Assembly (NCBI GenBank): GCA_025766275.1
Contig: JAFKAC010000050.1
Location: forward strand, 372,001 to 436,000
Direction: 5' to 3'
Source: Lactarius indigo
Taxonomy: Eukaryota > Basidiomycota > Agaricomycetes > Russulales > Russulaceae
Length of the DNA stretch: 64,000 nt
A program made the translations under genes and the position numbers. The notes below the pieces were generated by a model. It was not told the DNA's origin, ran no database searches, and worked only from the letters and a program-made list of their open reading frames with translations. Positions 22,685-34,626 of this stretch are shown in pieces (positions within the stretch are counted from its first letter, which is position 1; every line of letters begins with the position of its first letter).

Positions 22685-25600
22685 CTATGCAGCGTCACTG
22701 GCATAACTAGGCGGAAGTTCAGATGTCCCCCCACGAAGTTGTTCTATTTCATGCCTCAAAATGTTGTTTTCCGATTGGAGTCTCTGAGCCAAGCTCTGAG
22801 CTTCAGGTGAAGATGTGGCCGCATTTGCCGCAACCTCGGTGGTGGCGACTAAAGGAGGATCGGATGGCCATCCGCCCGTGGGTTGAGAATGCGATGCGTT
22901 TGCCAACGAACGGAGCCGAGCGAGCTCCTTGCTCGACAAACCAACGGGAACTGTCACCGCAGGTGGGCCCTCTAGGGCAGGTGGGGGGTGGACCAATAGT
23001 TGTCGCAGGTCCGTCTCAGGCCCTGCGTCCAGCGGTGCTACCTCGGTAAGGGCTAGCCCTGTTAGATTGAATGGCGTCACTGTGGCCTGCGTACCCACGG
23101 ATATGATTTCGCTCTGAAACGACGGCCCAACGGATGCGCGCTTGTGACTTTGTCTCCGTCGACGCCATACTACCAAGGCCATGGCCCCAATCCCGAGCAA
23201 AGCCGCAACGCCACCTATGACACCCCTGATAACCACTGAGACGCCGGTGTGCGGAAGAGCTGATGCCGTCAGGACGACGGGTGCTCTGAGAGAAAAGTAA
23301 GTCGGAGCCTCGAAAATAAGGCGCCATATACGAACTTCAGTGCTAAAGGTGCATACATTGCGCCCAGTGCTGGGCTGGTGGAGATGCGATAACATTAATT
23401 CATCCGACAAAATGCAAATTGCGACGAACTTACTCGAACCCTAGTACTACCCCATTAATAACTGCAGCTTCGATGCTTAAAATAAGCTTTGTGCGAATGT
23501 CTTGATCTGGGGTCATTGCGGCCACAAACAAGCCCCATCCTAAACCACATCAGCTGAGACACTTCAAAAAGTTTAAATTTACTGACCGGGTACCGAGACA
23601 CTTGTATCAGAGCCGAGGTTATCGACTGGCACGCCAAGAACGCTGTAGTTCAAAGCCAATAAGAGGCTATTAATGAAATTACTTTGACCATCATAGACCT
23701 GGAAACCGACTCAGATGAGTGTTGGGACGAGACGGATATCAGCAGACACAGACGGATGATTCAACGATACTGGTGTTTAGCCATACATCGGCAAATAGAT
23801 TATAACCTAATGTCCACGAGCCCACTTGCTCGTATGTTGCAAACAAGTGTTTATCACTTGTCAGTGCAAGGCTCTTCCATTGAGCGTAAAGACCCGCAGC
23901 TGTATTCTATAGACCGGTCAATCGCTACGCAACACCCAAAATATTTACACAGACAGAATACTTGTCGACATCAGCATCCTGCTTGACAATTGAGCTCATT
24001 TTAGACATAGCCTCGACGGCAATAATACCCTTGATCGCAAGGTTAGTTTGATTGTCGGCCGACAAACCATCTGCAGAGGACCTATGTAGATATTCATTCA
24101 AGTTATCGATAATAGGAACCATTATATAAAAGAGATAGCGCACTGATCGTGTATCAACAGTGTCGCGTTAGACAAGTAATCAGCCCAGGAAGTCAGCAGA
24201 TCATACTGTCCGGTTTTGTTGGTCCTGTAAGGGTTCCAAAGAGGAGCCTCGTACGTACATATCTGCCTATCAGGCTAACATCTCCACTTGCGCGAGCGTG
24301 GGCATAAGTCATGATCAACATATTCCCAGATTCTTCATAGAGAATGAGAAATTGGTCAAGATCTGATGGAGAGATACAAACGTTCTACTCCTTGGTTATG
24401 TGCGGAATTCGTGAACGTGACATCTGGATAATCCCCCCCTTTGCGTTCTCGTTGATCAGCACTCCGAATCACTTTCCGGTTCCGGGACGCACCGAGATCG
24501 GCTGCAGCGTACGGGTTGGTGTACTTTGGAGATGCTTGAGGCCGAAACAGTGACTCGAGGAAGAGTCCACCTAGCTCGGGATCAATGCACATGAACGCTG
24601 GGAAGGCAGAATAAAGCGTCTCGACGGCATTGACCCGGCTTGACACTGTCACGATAGGTCTCCTGGCCAACGCACAAAGTTAACTTACTATGTTCTCGAC
24701 CCACTACTACTCCTCATTAACGCCATCACATCTGACTTGTTGAAATAACCGTTTGCGTCAATCGAAGTTGTCAGGTGAAAGCTGCCATATACTTGTGCGG
24801 TCGCGAAGGACACCAAATATTCAAGCGGTCCAGAGATAGGAGCACCATACTGGAGTATCTTCTGGTCTAGTTCCTGGGCTCTTGAAGAGGCATTGGCGAA
24901 ATCGCTGATAAAGTCAGACTTATATATGATATGAGACAAATGGTTCATCAACGAATGTGGATACGGACTAAGATGCTGGCGCCGTCATCGTATTGAACCT
25001 TGTAGAACAATCTACGTTGTTGAGGAGGGGCTCCAGATAGGTCTGTGTAATTGATGACTGGGTCTATGTCGTATCCGATAGCCCAGATGACGGGGTCCTG
25101 TGTAGCTTGGATGGTGCCAAGGTCGCGTGATATCGCGAAAACTGTCGAAATTGTCAAGTTGGTGTAATGATCGCCCAGATACACTTCACCATCCAAGACC
25201 CCGTTACGCCGGAATAAATCCCGGGAAACTGAACCATTGGTGGCTAAATTGATTGTGACGACATCAAGACCGTCCTAGAACACCAACTATGAGTGGCAGA
25301 ATGCAAATCGCATCGTGGCCACTCACCAACTTCGCGGCAAAATACAATGTGCTTTGCGATCTGCTCCATTCTGATCCATGGTAGATGGAATAGTAAAAAA
25401 TGTCGGGATTGCTATCAGTATCGCCGGAAAACACCTGGGTTGGGTTCTGCAGCCATACTATGCCAATCATGAGACACAATGGATCCCGAACACTGGCAGA
25501 GGCGACAACTTCACCCACCTATGCGGAGATCCGAATATATCTGCGTAGCATGAGCTGCACCATCCAGAGATCTTGCCGTTAATGACATGTAAGAGAATGG

Positions 25601-26114
25601 GATTGATTGATTGATCCAATCTCTGGGCTACGATGAAAGTAAGCAGATAATTCAGGCAACGAGTAACTCTAGCACGGACCTCAATCGGATTCAAGAAGGT
25701 GAGATTAAATTGCATGGGTCCGGCTTCTGCGGTGAGCTTGGTCTGAGTAGGTGAAATCACCACATTGGTAAAGTTGATAGTTGCGTTGACGGTAGGCGCA
25801 TCTCCTATAAACAAGTAGGTGCTTTTGTCGACACGGACAAGGACGACTAGGTCAAGGACCTAAAGTCGGGTCAGTTTTGGTGTTATGTTGGGCAAGGAAT
25901 GACATGCGTCCAGACTCGGATCCCATCCAGAACGAGGTTGTTGGGTGTCGGAAAAGGCTACTGTTTGTATTTTTAGAGTGTCCCGATAATAAAAGGTACC
26001 CCAACAATTTAGGTATGGTGAGCGAACAAAAAGAGGTATCGTCGCGAGAGGAGACGTTTGCAGAGCTCTTCCGCAGTGAAAAAGGGAAAACAAGAGAATT
26101 AGCAGGTGAATCAT
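22685..26114 (-). CDS. GtaA-type glutaminase with C-terminal membrane anchor (copy A)
   Basis: Many short exons on the minus strand read as a fungal GtaA-like glutaminase (families annotated DUF5127/DUF4965/DUF1793), which hydrolyses glutamine to glutamate outside the cell. A signal peptide (MIHLLILLFSLFHCGRA) leads into VRSPYLNCW, LTAEAGPMQFNLTFLNPIE, TVFAISRDLGTIQATQDPVI, FATAQVYGSFHLTTSIDANG, NAVETLYSAFPAFMCIDPEL, SADNQTNLAIKGIIAVEAMS, SWTLGYNLFADVWL and LNYSVLGVPVDNLGSD. After the enzyme part comes a single membrane helix (about 23165-23225, GVIGGVAALLGIGAMALVVW), a stop-transfer RRRRQSHKR and a tail of about 150 residues ending in a short coiled coil (SLAQRLQSENNILRHEIEQL). The enzyme would thus be tethered to the cell surface. 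The exon near 23455-23500 is shortened compared with copy B. Exact splice sites of the first exons are not all resolved. Confidence 0.8.
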
Positions 26115-26397
26115 TTGCGGTTGTTTTACGAGTCGGTTCTCGACGGTGAAGGAATCTAGCACAGGGAAGTGTTGATCACTCGCGCAGAGAGGCAAAGCGT
26201 TCAGTCAGGATGGGTGCGAGGTTTTGACCAGTAGCATTGGCCATAATCGACGGCGAGTATAAATATAACCTAGCAACCTAGATAAGAAGAACGACGATTT
26301 TTGCAGGGAAGAGCCTCGTTCATCATACATCACGAGAAAGGCTTCTAAATCCGCTGAGTTACGTGCGGCATTGATAACGACCATCAGATGGTAGAAG

Positions 26398-27550
26398 GAG
26401 TATTCGTGCACCCGAGCCTCTTGTAGTGTGTGGTAAGTTAGTATCAAAGGTAGAGACGCCCGGTGTTACGGCTCAGTGGGGCCGTCTGACTTCGGAGACT
26501 TCTTAGTAGAAGCTTCTTCTCGGGGGAACTTCGGAGTGACTGCTGTCAAGGGTTCGACTTTTTAGAAGGTGAGAGCGAGGGACTTGCGGGGGCAAGCGAG
26601 AGGGTAGGGACAAGTCACTGTATTCAAACGAAGAGCAGACTCGGACAAGGTAACTACTGTCTTACAATCCTCTACTTATACTCGTACAATACTAGGTTTT
26701 TCTGTGCTATTTTTCTGCGGACTATGAGCTGGAAAACTGATGAGGTGGCATACATGAGCTGCATCTAAGAGCTGGCAAGAGACAGGTCAACTGATGGAAA
26801 GAACTTATAGAAGAGAGAAGTGGGTTTCTGTGACCGTGATGTCATGGGGGCATGACACCCGGGGTAGTTAGCATCATCACGTGCCAGTGTCCGTCGACTA
26901 AAATCCTCTCGGGCTGTCCACGCAGATCATTGGATCGGGAGTTGCCACAACTCATATTCCCAGTTTTGCAAGCCCTTAGCCATGTATCGCATGGACGATG
27001 TACAAATATAGCCAGTCCCCCAGGTCAACTTGGAACTGTGACAGCACATTTTCCGCCAGGCTGGAACTGGTTGGACAGTGGCCCCTTGGTGCTGAACTGA
27101 TGAGCCTGACTCCCAATAATCCGGTTATGCTTCCGCAAGTTCGCGATCCGTGGGTGTCGCGCGAAGCCCTGCAATAACTTGAAGCAATTGAAGAGCTCTG
27201 TCAAGAACTCCGACTCGGAGTGTGTAGCTTACTAACCCAGGCCGGTCCAGACTCCGTCGGTGTGACGAAGCGTGACGGTAACGATTTGTCGCAGTTCCCA
27301 TTTTCATACACTGTACAGTTGTGCGCCAGTAATCGAAGAAATTGAGAGTGGCGCATAGTGTAAGACTTACGAGAACCAGGCGGTAGCAACAGAGGTACTG
27401 CCAGTGAACAAAGTACCCGTCAGCGGCGGGAACCTTCCGAGTGGCTGGTTCGCACTGGGTCACAGAGACCAGCAGCCTGATACTCCGTCCGCCACTTGCG
27501 CAGGGACGAGACGTGCGGGGCTACTGTAACTACTATGGCCGGGCGTGTTA
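26398..27550. other. Unit A-specific middle segment
   Basis: This part of unit A has no counterpart in unit B, where 34456-35262 takes its place. It contains a solo LTR (26464-26857). The remainder (26863-27550) has no recognised gene; the 112-codon frame at 27125-27463 (minus) shows no motif. Unit homology resumes at about 27551. Confidence 0.6.
26464..26857. mobile_element. Solo LTR with 5-bp target duplication
   Basis: The 394-bp segment begins TGTTACGGCTCAG and ends GGCATGACA, so it has the TG...CA ends of a long terminal repeat. It is flanked on both sides by CCCGG (26459-26463 and 26858-26862), a perfect 5-bp target-site duplication. No internal retrotransposon coding sequence or second LTR is present, so this is a solo LTR left by recombination. 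It is absent from unit B. Whether the parent was Copia or Gypsy cannot be decided from this. Confidence 0.85.
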
Positions 27551-29899
27551 CAGTGCCTGCTTGCGTGAGCTCCGTTAGGATGCACGCGCCTGCCAGTGGC
27601 TGCACTTTCTTTCTTTCAAAGCGTGTTCCGGGACGAATGCTTCTGCCGCGTATCATCCACGCCGCGGGCCTCGGCCGCGGCCTAGCCCTGGTTCGCTCTT
27701 CGACTGGGGCGACTAGTCTCCCTCATCTAGGCCTGCTATGGCCCGTTGTTCTTTTCTTTTTCTGACGTATGTTGGAATACGTCAACTCGTCTTTCGTTTG
27801 CTTCCCCACTTGTATCTACGAGGCTGGAGTAATATGTACGTACTTGATCATCGTATACTAACTGCCCATGCAACACCTATGATGTGCCAAGCGTCAATCA
27901 CGAGTTGAGATGTCATAATAAGGAAGAAAGGTAAAGTGAATAGGGTGTGAATTGCACAGCGCTATCGTTTGTGTGATCAGTTACCTTGATGGGGATTGGG
28001 GGTGCTCTTCAAAGAAGAACCGCGGGCGACCCGGATTCGCGATGCTGAAGCCTTGGGGCATGCACACGCTTTGGCCCTAACTAGACTACACCACTGCCGT
28101 CAATGGTCCACTGGCATGGACAAAAACTTGTGTCTTGAGCAGCTCTGATCTTAAATGCTGCGATGGCATCTCGAGTCGCTTGCCTGTCACCTTGCCCATT
28201 CTTTTGCTTAGAGCCCCTCCCTCACTGTAGCAGTAACAAAATCGGGGGCATCAACAGCAGTGTCGTGCCGATGTACCTGCTACGATGCATGCCTAGTTTC
28301 TGTCGTCTGAGCCACGGGTCCACGGTTTCCGAAATCTGCACCTACTCACACCGAAACATGACCCCGCAGCCGAGATGAGACAATATACGGACCTACGCAC
28401 CGATGGCACCATAAAAACGGAGAGGCCATCCAGCTCGTCGCCTCTCTTCTTCTTTGGGATCCCGCGTCGTGCTCACAGCAAACCTTCGCGTTCCGCTCGT
28501 GCATGCTGCGCTATACAGAACATTATGGAAAACGCCAACCGAATGGCCCATCGCCTGGTCTTTCTTTCCTTGCAGTTCACCGCGGGCGACAGTTGATCGC
28601 GGCGTAACCTGTGGGGTCACCGTCGTTATCACCTGTCACGCCACGCGTCCGCCCACGAGGTCCGAGTCGCTCGTGCGCGTGTGCCATTGCGCAATGCGTC
28701 AGGAAGAGCACCGTATTGCTTGCCATTGGCCCCCCTCGTGGGCCCATCTGGCCGTATCTGTCTTGACGGATTAGAGAGCGTCGCACGCGGACGGGGCTTG
28801 CTTGCCAGTGCACGCCTCGGTTTCAAGGGAGAGATTGGATGGGAACGCGCAAATAGGGGTGGGTGGTTTGTTCTGACTCACCGTGTCGCATACCTTGCCT
28901 CATTTATCGGGCTAGGCCGTGCGAGACAAGAACCTTCCAGGGAGGGGAGGAGGCCCGGAACCTCTCGGTGCTGCGGTGGGGTTTGATTTCCCAGTCGCGA
29001 TGACGTACGGGCGATCCTGTCCAAGTGAGTTAACCTTCGCGATCTTATCATTCATTCAAGCTTTGCTGTACCGAGTTCAGCCATGAATGTGGGATCAAGA
29101 AGAAGACGTATTTCCCATGATGTGGGTCAAAGTCATCGTAGGTTGCCGTGTGTCTTTTATTTCTTTGTCGATCTGATTCGTACGCCCCTGTTTTGGACTG
29201 TACGTCAGATCTGTCTCCAATCCAGTAACAAGGGTCCAGGACAAGGAAGCAGAGAAAACAAACCGCCAGTCTCCACCTTGGCTCCGTTCTGAGGGCGCTC
29301 GAGGAGGGCCACCCTTCCCTTTCGTCCCTGAATACGGGAGTGCTAATCATAGACCTGACCCTCCTGGCCTCGCACACCGGCCGGCGGCTTCTCCAAATGC
29401 CGATCGTGTCTCCAGAAGCACGTCTGATGTAGTAATTTCACCTTGCTCGGCGTGCTTCGCGGGGGGTGGGGTAATCTTCTGGAATAGACACTGTGACGTC
29501 GAAGGCGAGCTTACCGGGGGTCAGGCTCCCGAGGCCGATTTAGACTTTGCTTGCTCGCTGTAGTTGTGATGATGCGCGCATCCGTGTGATGACGTCTTTC
29601 GAGGGGAGAGAGTTATCCTATCTGCCGTTGCTATCTGTGTCGTGGCACGGGACTACGCGCGGGGTGCTGGCTCTGCCGGGTTCTGGGCTCCATGGGCTGT
29701 TTGTTCTGTGGCCCAGCCTGAGGTCGTGGGCATTTCGGCTCACTCTTCTGTCATCCCGATCACTAACGCCAACCCTTCGCGTCGAGTGGCATGTGCAAAA
29801 TGACGTTTATGGAGCCCTCGGACTCTGCCCTGAGAAATGGTGCCTTGCCTTGCAGGCGCAATTCACGAGGGACCTCCTAAGGATGTTCTCTTGTCTTTG
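27551..29899. other. Conserved non-coding 3' half of unit A
   Basis: About 2.35 kb closely matching 35263-37617. Several frames of 60-120 codons occur on both strands (for example 29048-29377 minus and 29547-29909 plus), but none has a recognisable domain. Frames at matching positions survive in both copies only because the DNA is so similar. It could hide a multi-exon gene, a non-coding RNA, or a gene relic carried along in the duplication. Confidence 0.45.
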
Positions 29900-30263
29900 C
29901 CCTGCGTGACTCGCACGGTATCCCCCAAGTGCGTTTCGTCACGGGTAACAAAATCCTCCGTATCCTCAAGTCGAATGGTGCGCCTCCTTTCATCCTTTGC
30001 GGAGGTCGGTTCTGACTGGGGCGCACGCCGGCGGTTGCGCAGGCCTTGCACCCTCGATCCCGGAGGACCTCTGGCACTTAATCAAGAATGCAGTCGCTGT
30101 ACGAAAGCACCTTGAGACGAACCGCAAGGACAAGGACTCGAAGTTCCGCTTGATCTTGATCGAGTCGCGCATTCACCGTCTCGCGCGCTACTATAAGACC
30201 AAGCAGCAGATCCCTCCGACATTCAAATATGATTCGGCCACCGCTTCCACACTGATTGCATGA
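29900..30263 (+). pseudogene. 5'-truncated RPS13 copy
   Basis: This is the start of unit B. It holds the last part of RPS13 exon 2 (from [11 protein letters not shown]), the intron (slightly longer, with an extra GCC-like insertion near 30027) and exon 3 ending SATASTLIA at 30263. It lacks exon 1, the first half of exon 2 and the promoter. One Lys codon has changed to Asn (LIKNAVAV versus LIKKAVAV). It cannot make S13. Confidence 0.93.
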
Positions 30264-30693
30264 AATTCACTGTTTTTGGAGTGTTGCAGGTTGCAGGCAT
30301 TATTATGGCGCTTTCTTCTGTTCGAGTATGACAATTGGAGAGAACACGATGCAGGATGTGCGCAAATGGTGTGATATTGTTGGGAATAGCCCTTACCAGT
30401 AAGATATCTACTTATCGCTCCCCTTACGGGGGGGGGACCTGAGATATAAAAAGAGGAAGCTGGAAAGCGGAGAGACATGAATGTGTAGTACTGTATACTG
30501 AAAGTGTAGTGCGACATAGGGTATTCTGCCCTCCGGAACGCAAAAATGCAAGCAAAAATGAATTCAAAAAACAGAGCTACTTATCGCAAGGAGGGCGGGC
30601 CGGACTTGCTCAGATATGAACCGTGCGCGGAGGTTCTAAGACAATCCTAATATACTCGAATACAGCGAAGGGAGCTAGACTAGTATGCAACTA
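30264..30693. other. Spacer between truncated RPS13 and glutaminase copy B
   Basis: It matches the 22111-22410 spacer up to about 30570, then diverges to about 30660 and rejoins near the glutaminase stop codon. No gene. Confidence 0.5.
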
Positions 30694-33600
30694 CTATGCA
30701 ACGTCACTAGCATAACTAGGCGGAAGTTCAGATGTCCCCCCACGAAGTTGTTCTATTTCATGCCTCAAAATGTTGTTTTCCGATTGGAGTCTCTGAGCCA
30801 AGCTCTGAGCTTCAGGTGAAGATGTGGCCGCATTTGCCGCACCCTCGGTGGTGGCGACTAAAGGAGGATCGGATGGCCACCCGCCCGTGGGTTGAGAATG
30901 CGATGCGTTTGCCAACGAACGGAGCCGAGCGAGCTCCTTGCTCGACAAACCAACGGGAACGGTCACCGCAGGTGGGCCCTCTAGCGCAGGTGGGGGGTGG
31001 ACCAATAGTTGTCGCAGGTCCGTCTCAGGCCCTGCGTCCAGCGGTGCTACCTCGGTAAGGGCTAGCCCTGTTAGATTGAATGGCGTCACTGTGGCCTGCG
31101 TACCCACGGATATAATTTCGCTCTGAAACGACGGCCCAACGGATGCGCGCTTGTGACTTTGTCTCCGTCGACGCCATACTACCAAGGCCATGGCCCCAAT
31201 TGCGAGCAAAGCCGCAGCGCCACCTATGACACCCCTGGTAACCACTGAGACGCCGGTGTGCGGAGGAGTTGATGCCGTCACGGTCCCGGGTGTTATTGGG
31301 ACGACGGGTGCTCTGAGAAAAAAGTAAGCCGGAGCCTCGATAAATAAGGCGCTTGGCATATACGAACTCCAGTGCTAAAGGTGCATACATTGCGCCCATT
31401 GCCGGGCTGGTGGAGACGCGGGCATATTAATTCACCCGACAAAATGCAAATTGCGACGAACTTACTCGGGCCCTACGACATAGATAGTTGGTTCCTCTCC
31501 AGGGGATGGTCTAAACAGTATGGGCTCTCCAGCGTGGGTGCTTAAAATAAGCTTTGTGCGTATGTCTTGATCCGGGGTCATAGCGGCCGCAAACAAGCTC
31601 CATCCTAAACCACATCAGCTGAGACACTTCAAAAAGTTTAAATTTACTGACCGGGTACTGAGACACTTGTATCAGAGCCGAGGTTATCGACTGGCACGCC
31701 AAGAACGCTGTAGTTCGAAGCCAATGAGAGGTTATTAATGAAATTACTTTGACCATCATAGACCTGGAAACCGACTCAGATGAGTGTTGGGACGAGACAG
31801 AAATCAGCAGACACGGACGGATGATTCAACGACGCTGGTGTTTAGCCATACATCGGCAAATAGATTATAACCTAATGTCCACGAGCCCACTCGCTCGTAT
31901 GTTGCAAACAAGTGTTTATCACTTGTTAGCGCAAGGCTCTTCCATTGAGCGTAAAGACCCGCAGCTATATTCTATAGACTGGTCAATTTCGTTACGCGAC
32001 ACCCAAAAAGATTTGCACAAACAGAATACTTGTCGACATCGGCATCCCGCTCGACAATTAAGCTCATTTTAGACATAGCCTCGACAGCAATAATACCCTT
32101 GATCGCAAGATTAGTTTGATTGTCGGCCGACAAACCATCCGCAGAGGACCTACGTAGATAGTCATCCAAGCTGTCGATAATAGGAATCAATAAAAGTGAT
32201 AGCGCACTGATCGTGTGTCAACAGTGTCGCGTTAGACAAATAATCAGCCCAGGAAGTCAGCAGATCATACTGTCCGGCTTTGTTGGTCCTGTAAGGGTTC
32301 CAAGGAGGGACTTTGTGCGTACATATCTGCCTATCAGGCTAAAATCCCCACTTGCGCGAGCGTGGGCATAAGTCATGATCAACATATTCCCAGATTCTTC
32401 ATAGAGAATGAGGAATTGGTCAAGATCTGATGGAGAGATACAAACGTTCTACTCCTTGGTTATGTGCAGAGTTTGTGAGTATGACATCCGGATAATTCAT
32501 CCCTTTGTGTTCTCGTTGATCAGTGCTTCGAATCGCTTTCTGATTCTGGGACGCACCAAGATCGGCCGCAGCGTACGGGTTGGCGTACTTTGGGGATGCC
32601 TGAAGCCGAAACAGAGGCTCGAGGAAGAGTCCACCTAGCTCGGGATCAATGCACATGAACGCTGGGAAGGCAGAATAAAGCGTCTCGACGGCATTGACCC
32701 GGCTTGACATTGTCATGATTGGTCTCCCGGCCAACGCACAAAGTTAACTTACTTTGTTCTCAACCCACCAATATTCTTCATTAACGCCATCACATCTGAC
32801 TTGTTGAAATAACCATTTGCGTCAATCGACGTTGTCAGGTGAAAGCTGCCATATACTTGTGCGGTCGCGAGGGACACCAAATCTCCAAGCGGTCCAAAGA
32901 TAGGAGCAGCATACTGGAGTATCTTCTGGTCTAGTTCCTGGGCTTTTGAAGAGGCATTGGAGAAATCGTTGATAAAATCAGTCTTATATATGATGTGAGA
33001 CAAATTGTCCGTCAACGAACTGAACGTGGATACGGACTAAGATGCTGGCGCCATCATCGTATTGAACCTTGTAGAACAATCTACGTTGTTGAGGAGGGGC
33101 TCCAGATAGGTCTGTGTAATTGATGACTGGGTCTATGTCATATCCGATAGCCCAGATGACGGGATCTTGTGTAGCTTGGATGGTACCAATGTCGCGTGAT
33201 ATCGCGAAAACTGTTGAAACTGTCGAGTTAGAGTTGACCTGACCACCGGTCGGGCCCACTCTTTCATCGTCCAAAGTCCCGTTAAGCCGGAATAAATCAT
33301 GGGAAACTGAACCACTGGCTAACTTGGCTGTGATGTCACCAAGACCGTCCTGGATCACTAACTATGAGTGGCAAAATGCAAATCGCATCGTGGCCACTCA
33401 CCGACTTAATAGCATAATACAATGTGCTCGATTCTAGTAGTAGTCCATTGTGGATGGAATAGTAATAAATGTCGGCACTGTCTACATAATATCTGAAAAA
33501 CACCTGGGTTGGGTTCTGCAGCCATACTAGTATACCAATGATGAGACACAACGGATTCCGAACAGAGGCGACAACTTCACCCACCTATGCGGAGATCCGA

Positions 33601-34185
33601 ATATACCTGCGTAGCATGAGCCGCACCATCCAGAGATTTTGCCGTTAATGACATGTAAGAGAATTGGATTGATTGCTTGACCCAATCTCCAGGCTACGAT
33701 GAAAGTAAGCAGATAATTCAGGCAACAACGACCAACTCTAGTACGGGCCTCAATCGGGTTGAAGAAGGTGAGATTAAATTGCATGGGTCCGGCTTCTGCG
33801 GTGAGCTTGGTCTGAGTAGGTGAAACCACCACGTTGGTGAGGTTGACAGTTGCGTTGACGGTAGGCGCATCTCCTAGAAACAAGTAGGTGCTTTTGTCGA
33901 CACGTACGAGGACGACTAGGTCAAGGAGCTAAAGTTGGGTCAGTTTTGGTGTTATGTTGGGCAAGGAATGACATGCGTCCAGGCTCGGATCCCATCCAGA
34001 ACGAGGTTGTTGGGCGCCGGAAAAGGTTATTGTTTGTACTATGTTTGGATTGTCCTGATCGAAAATGTAACCCCAACAATTTAGGTATGGTGAGCGAACA
34101 AAAGAGGTATCATCGCGGGAGGATACGTTTGCTGAGCTCTTCCACAGTGAAAAAGGGAAAACAAGAGAATTAGCAGGCGAATCAT
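30694..34185 (-). pseudogene. GtaA-type glutaminase with membrane anchor (copy B), frameshifted near the start
   Basis: Duplicate of the gene at 22685-26114 with the same exon order, membrane helix and tail (GVIGGAAALLAIGAMALVVW, then RRRRQSHKR). The first exon has one A fewer in an A-run at 34100-34103 (plus strand) than copy A. This turns the VRSPYLNCW frame into LFAHH followed by a stop after about 28 codons. Unless a different start or splice is used, the product would be truncated. Downstream exons remain well preserved. An exon near 31500-31560 is longer than in copy A (LILSTHAGEPILFRPSPGEE) and looks more like the ancestral form, so each copy carries its own damage. A sequencing error in the A-run is possible. 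Confidence 0.65.
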
Positions 34186-34460
34186 TTGCGGTTGTTTTAC
34201 GAGTCGGTTCTCGACGGTGAAGGAATCTAGCACAGGGAAGTGTTCAGTTGATTACTCGCGCAGAGAGGCAAAGCGTTCAGTCAGGATGGGTGCGAGGTTT
34301 TGACCGGTAACATTGGCTATAATCGACGTCGAGTATAAATATAAGAAGAATGATTCTTGCAGGGAACTTGAAGAGCCCTCGCTCATCGCACATCACGAGC
34401 AAGGCTTCTAAATCCTCTGATTACGTGCGGCATTGCCAACGATCATCAGATGGTAAAAAT

Positions 34461-34625
34461 TAGTAGTGGTTTGCAGGCCCGTCTCGGCCTGAAAGCCTGC
34501 CATTAGGCTCGTCGGGCTTTAGGCCCAGGGATTATAGGGACTGGGACTCTACTCATGGGCCTCAACGTCTTAGGCCAGTCTCGGCCTCAAACGCGGCTGG
34601 CCGCGTCTTTGTAGCACCACTACTA
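34461..34625. mobile_element. Small non-autonomous DNA transposon (MITE)
   Basis: A 165-bp segment with 10-bp perfect terminal inverted repeats, TAGTAGTGGT at the left and ACCACTACTA at the right, flanked by a 3-bp duplication AAT (34458-34460 and 34626-34628). The interior is GC-rich with repeated GGCCT/AGGCC words and no coding frame. It sits exactly where unit B departs from unit A. A 3-bp target duplication fits several fungal DNA transposon superfamilies; none is assigned. Confidence 0.7.
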
Positions 34626-34626
34626 A

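Larger units (their letters stand above)
21749..29899. repeat. Tandem duplication, unit A (8.15 kb)
   Basis: The sequence from 21749 (inside RPS13 exon 2) to 29899 is repeated directly, with a few percent divergence by eye, at 29900-37617. The unit holds the 3' part of RPS13, a glutaminase gene (minus) and about 2.35 kb of conserved non-coding DNA. The two edges share the trinucleotide TTG (21746-21748, 29897-29899, 37615-37617), consistent with microhomology at the junction. Units A and B differ in the middle (26398-27550 versus 34456-35262) and in the 3' spacer of RPS13. Confidence 0.95.
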
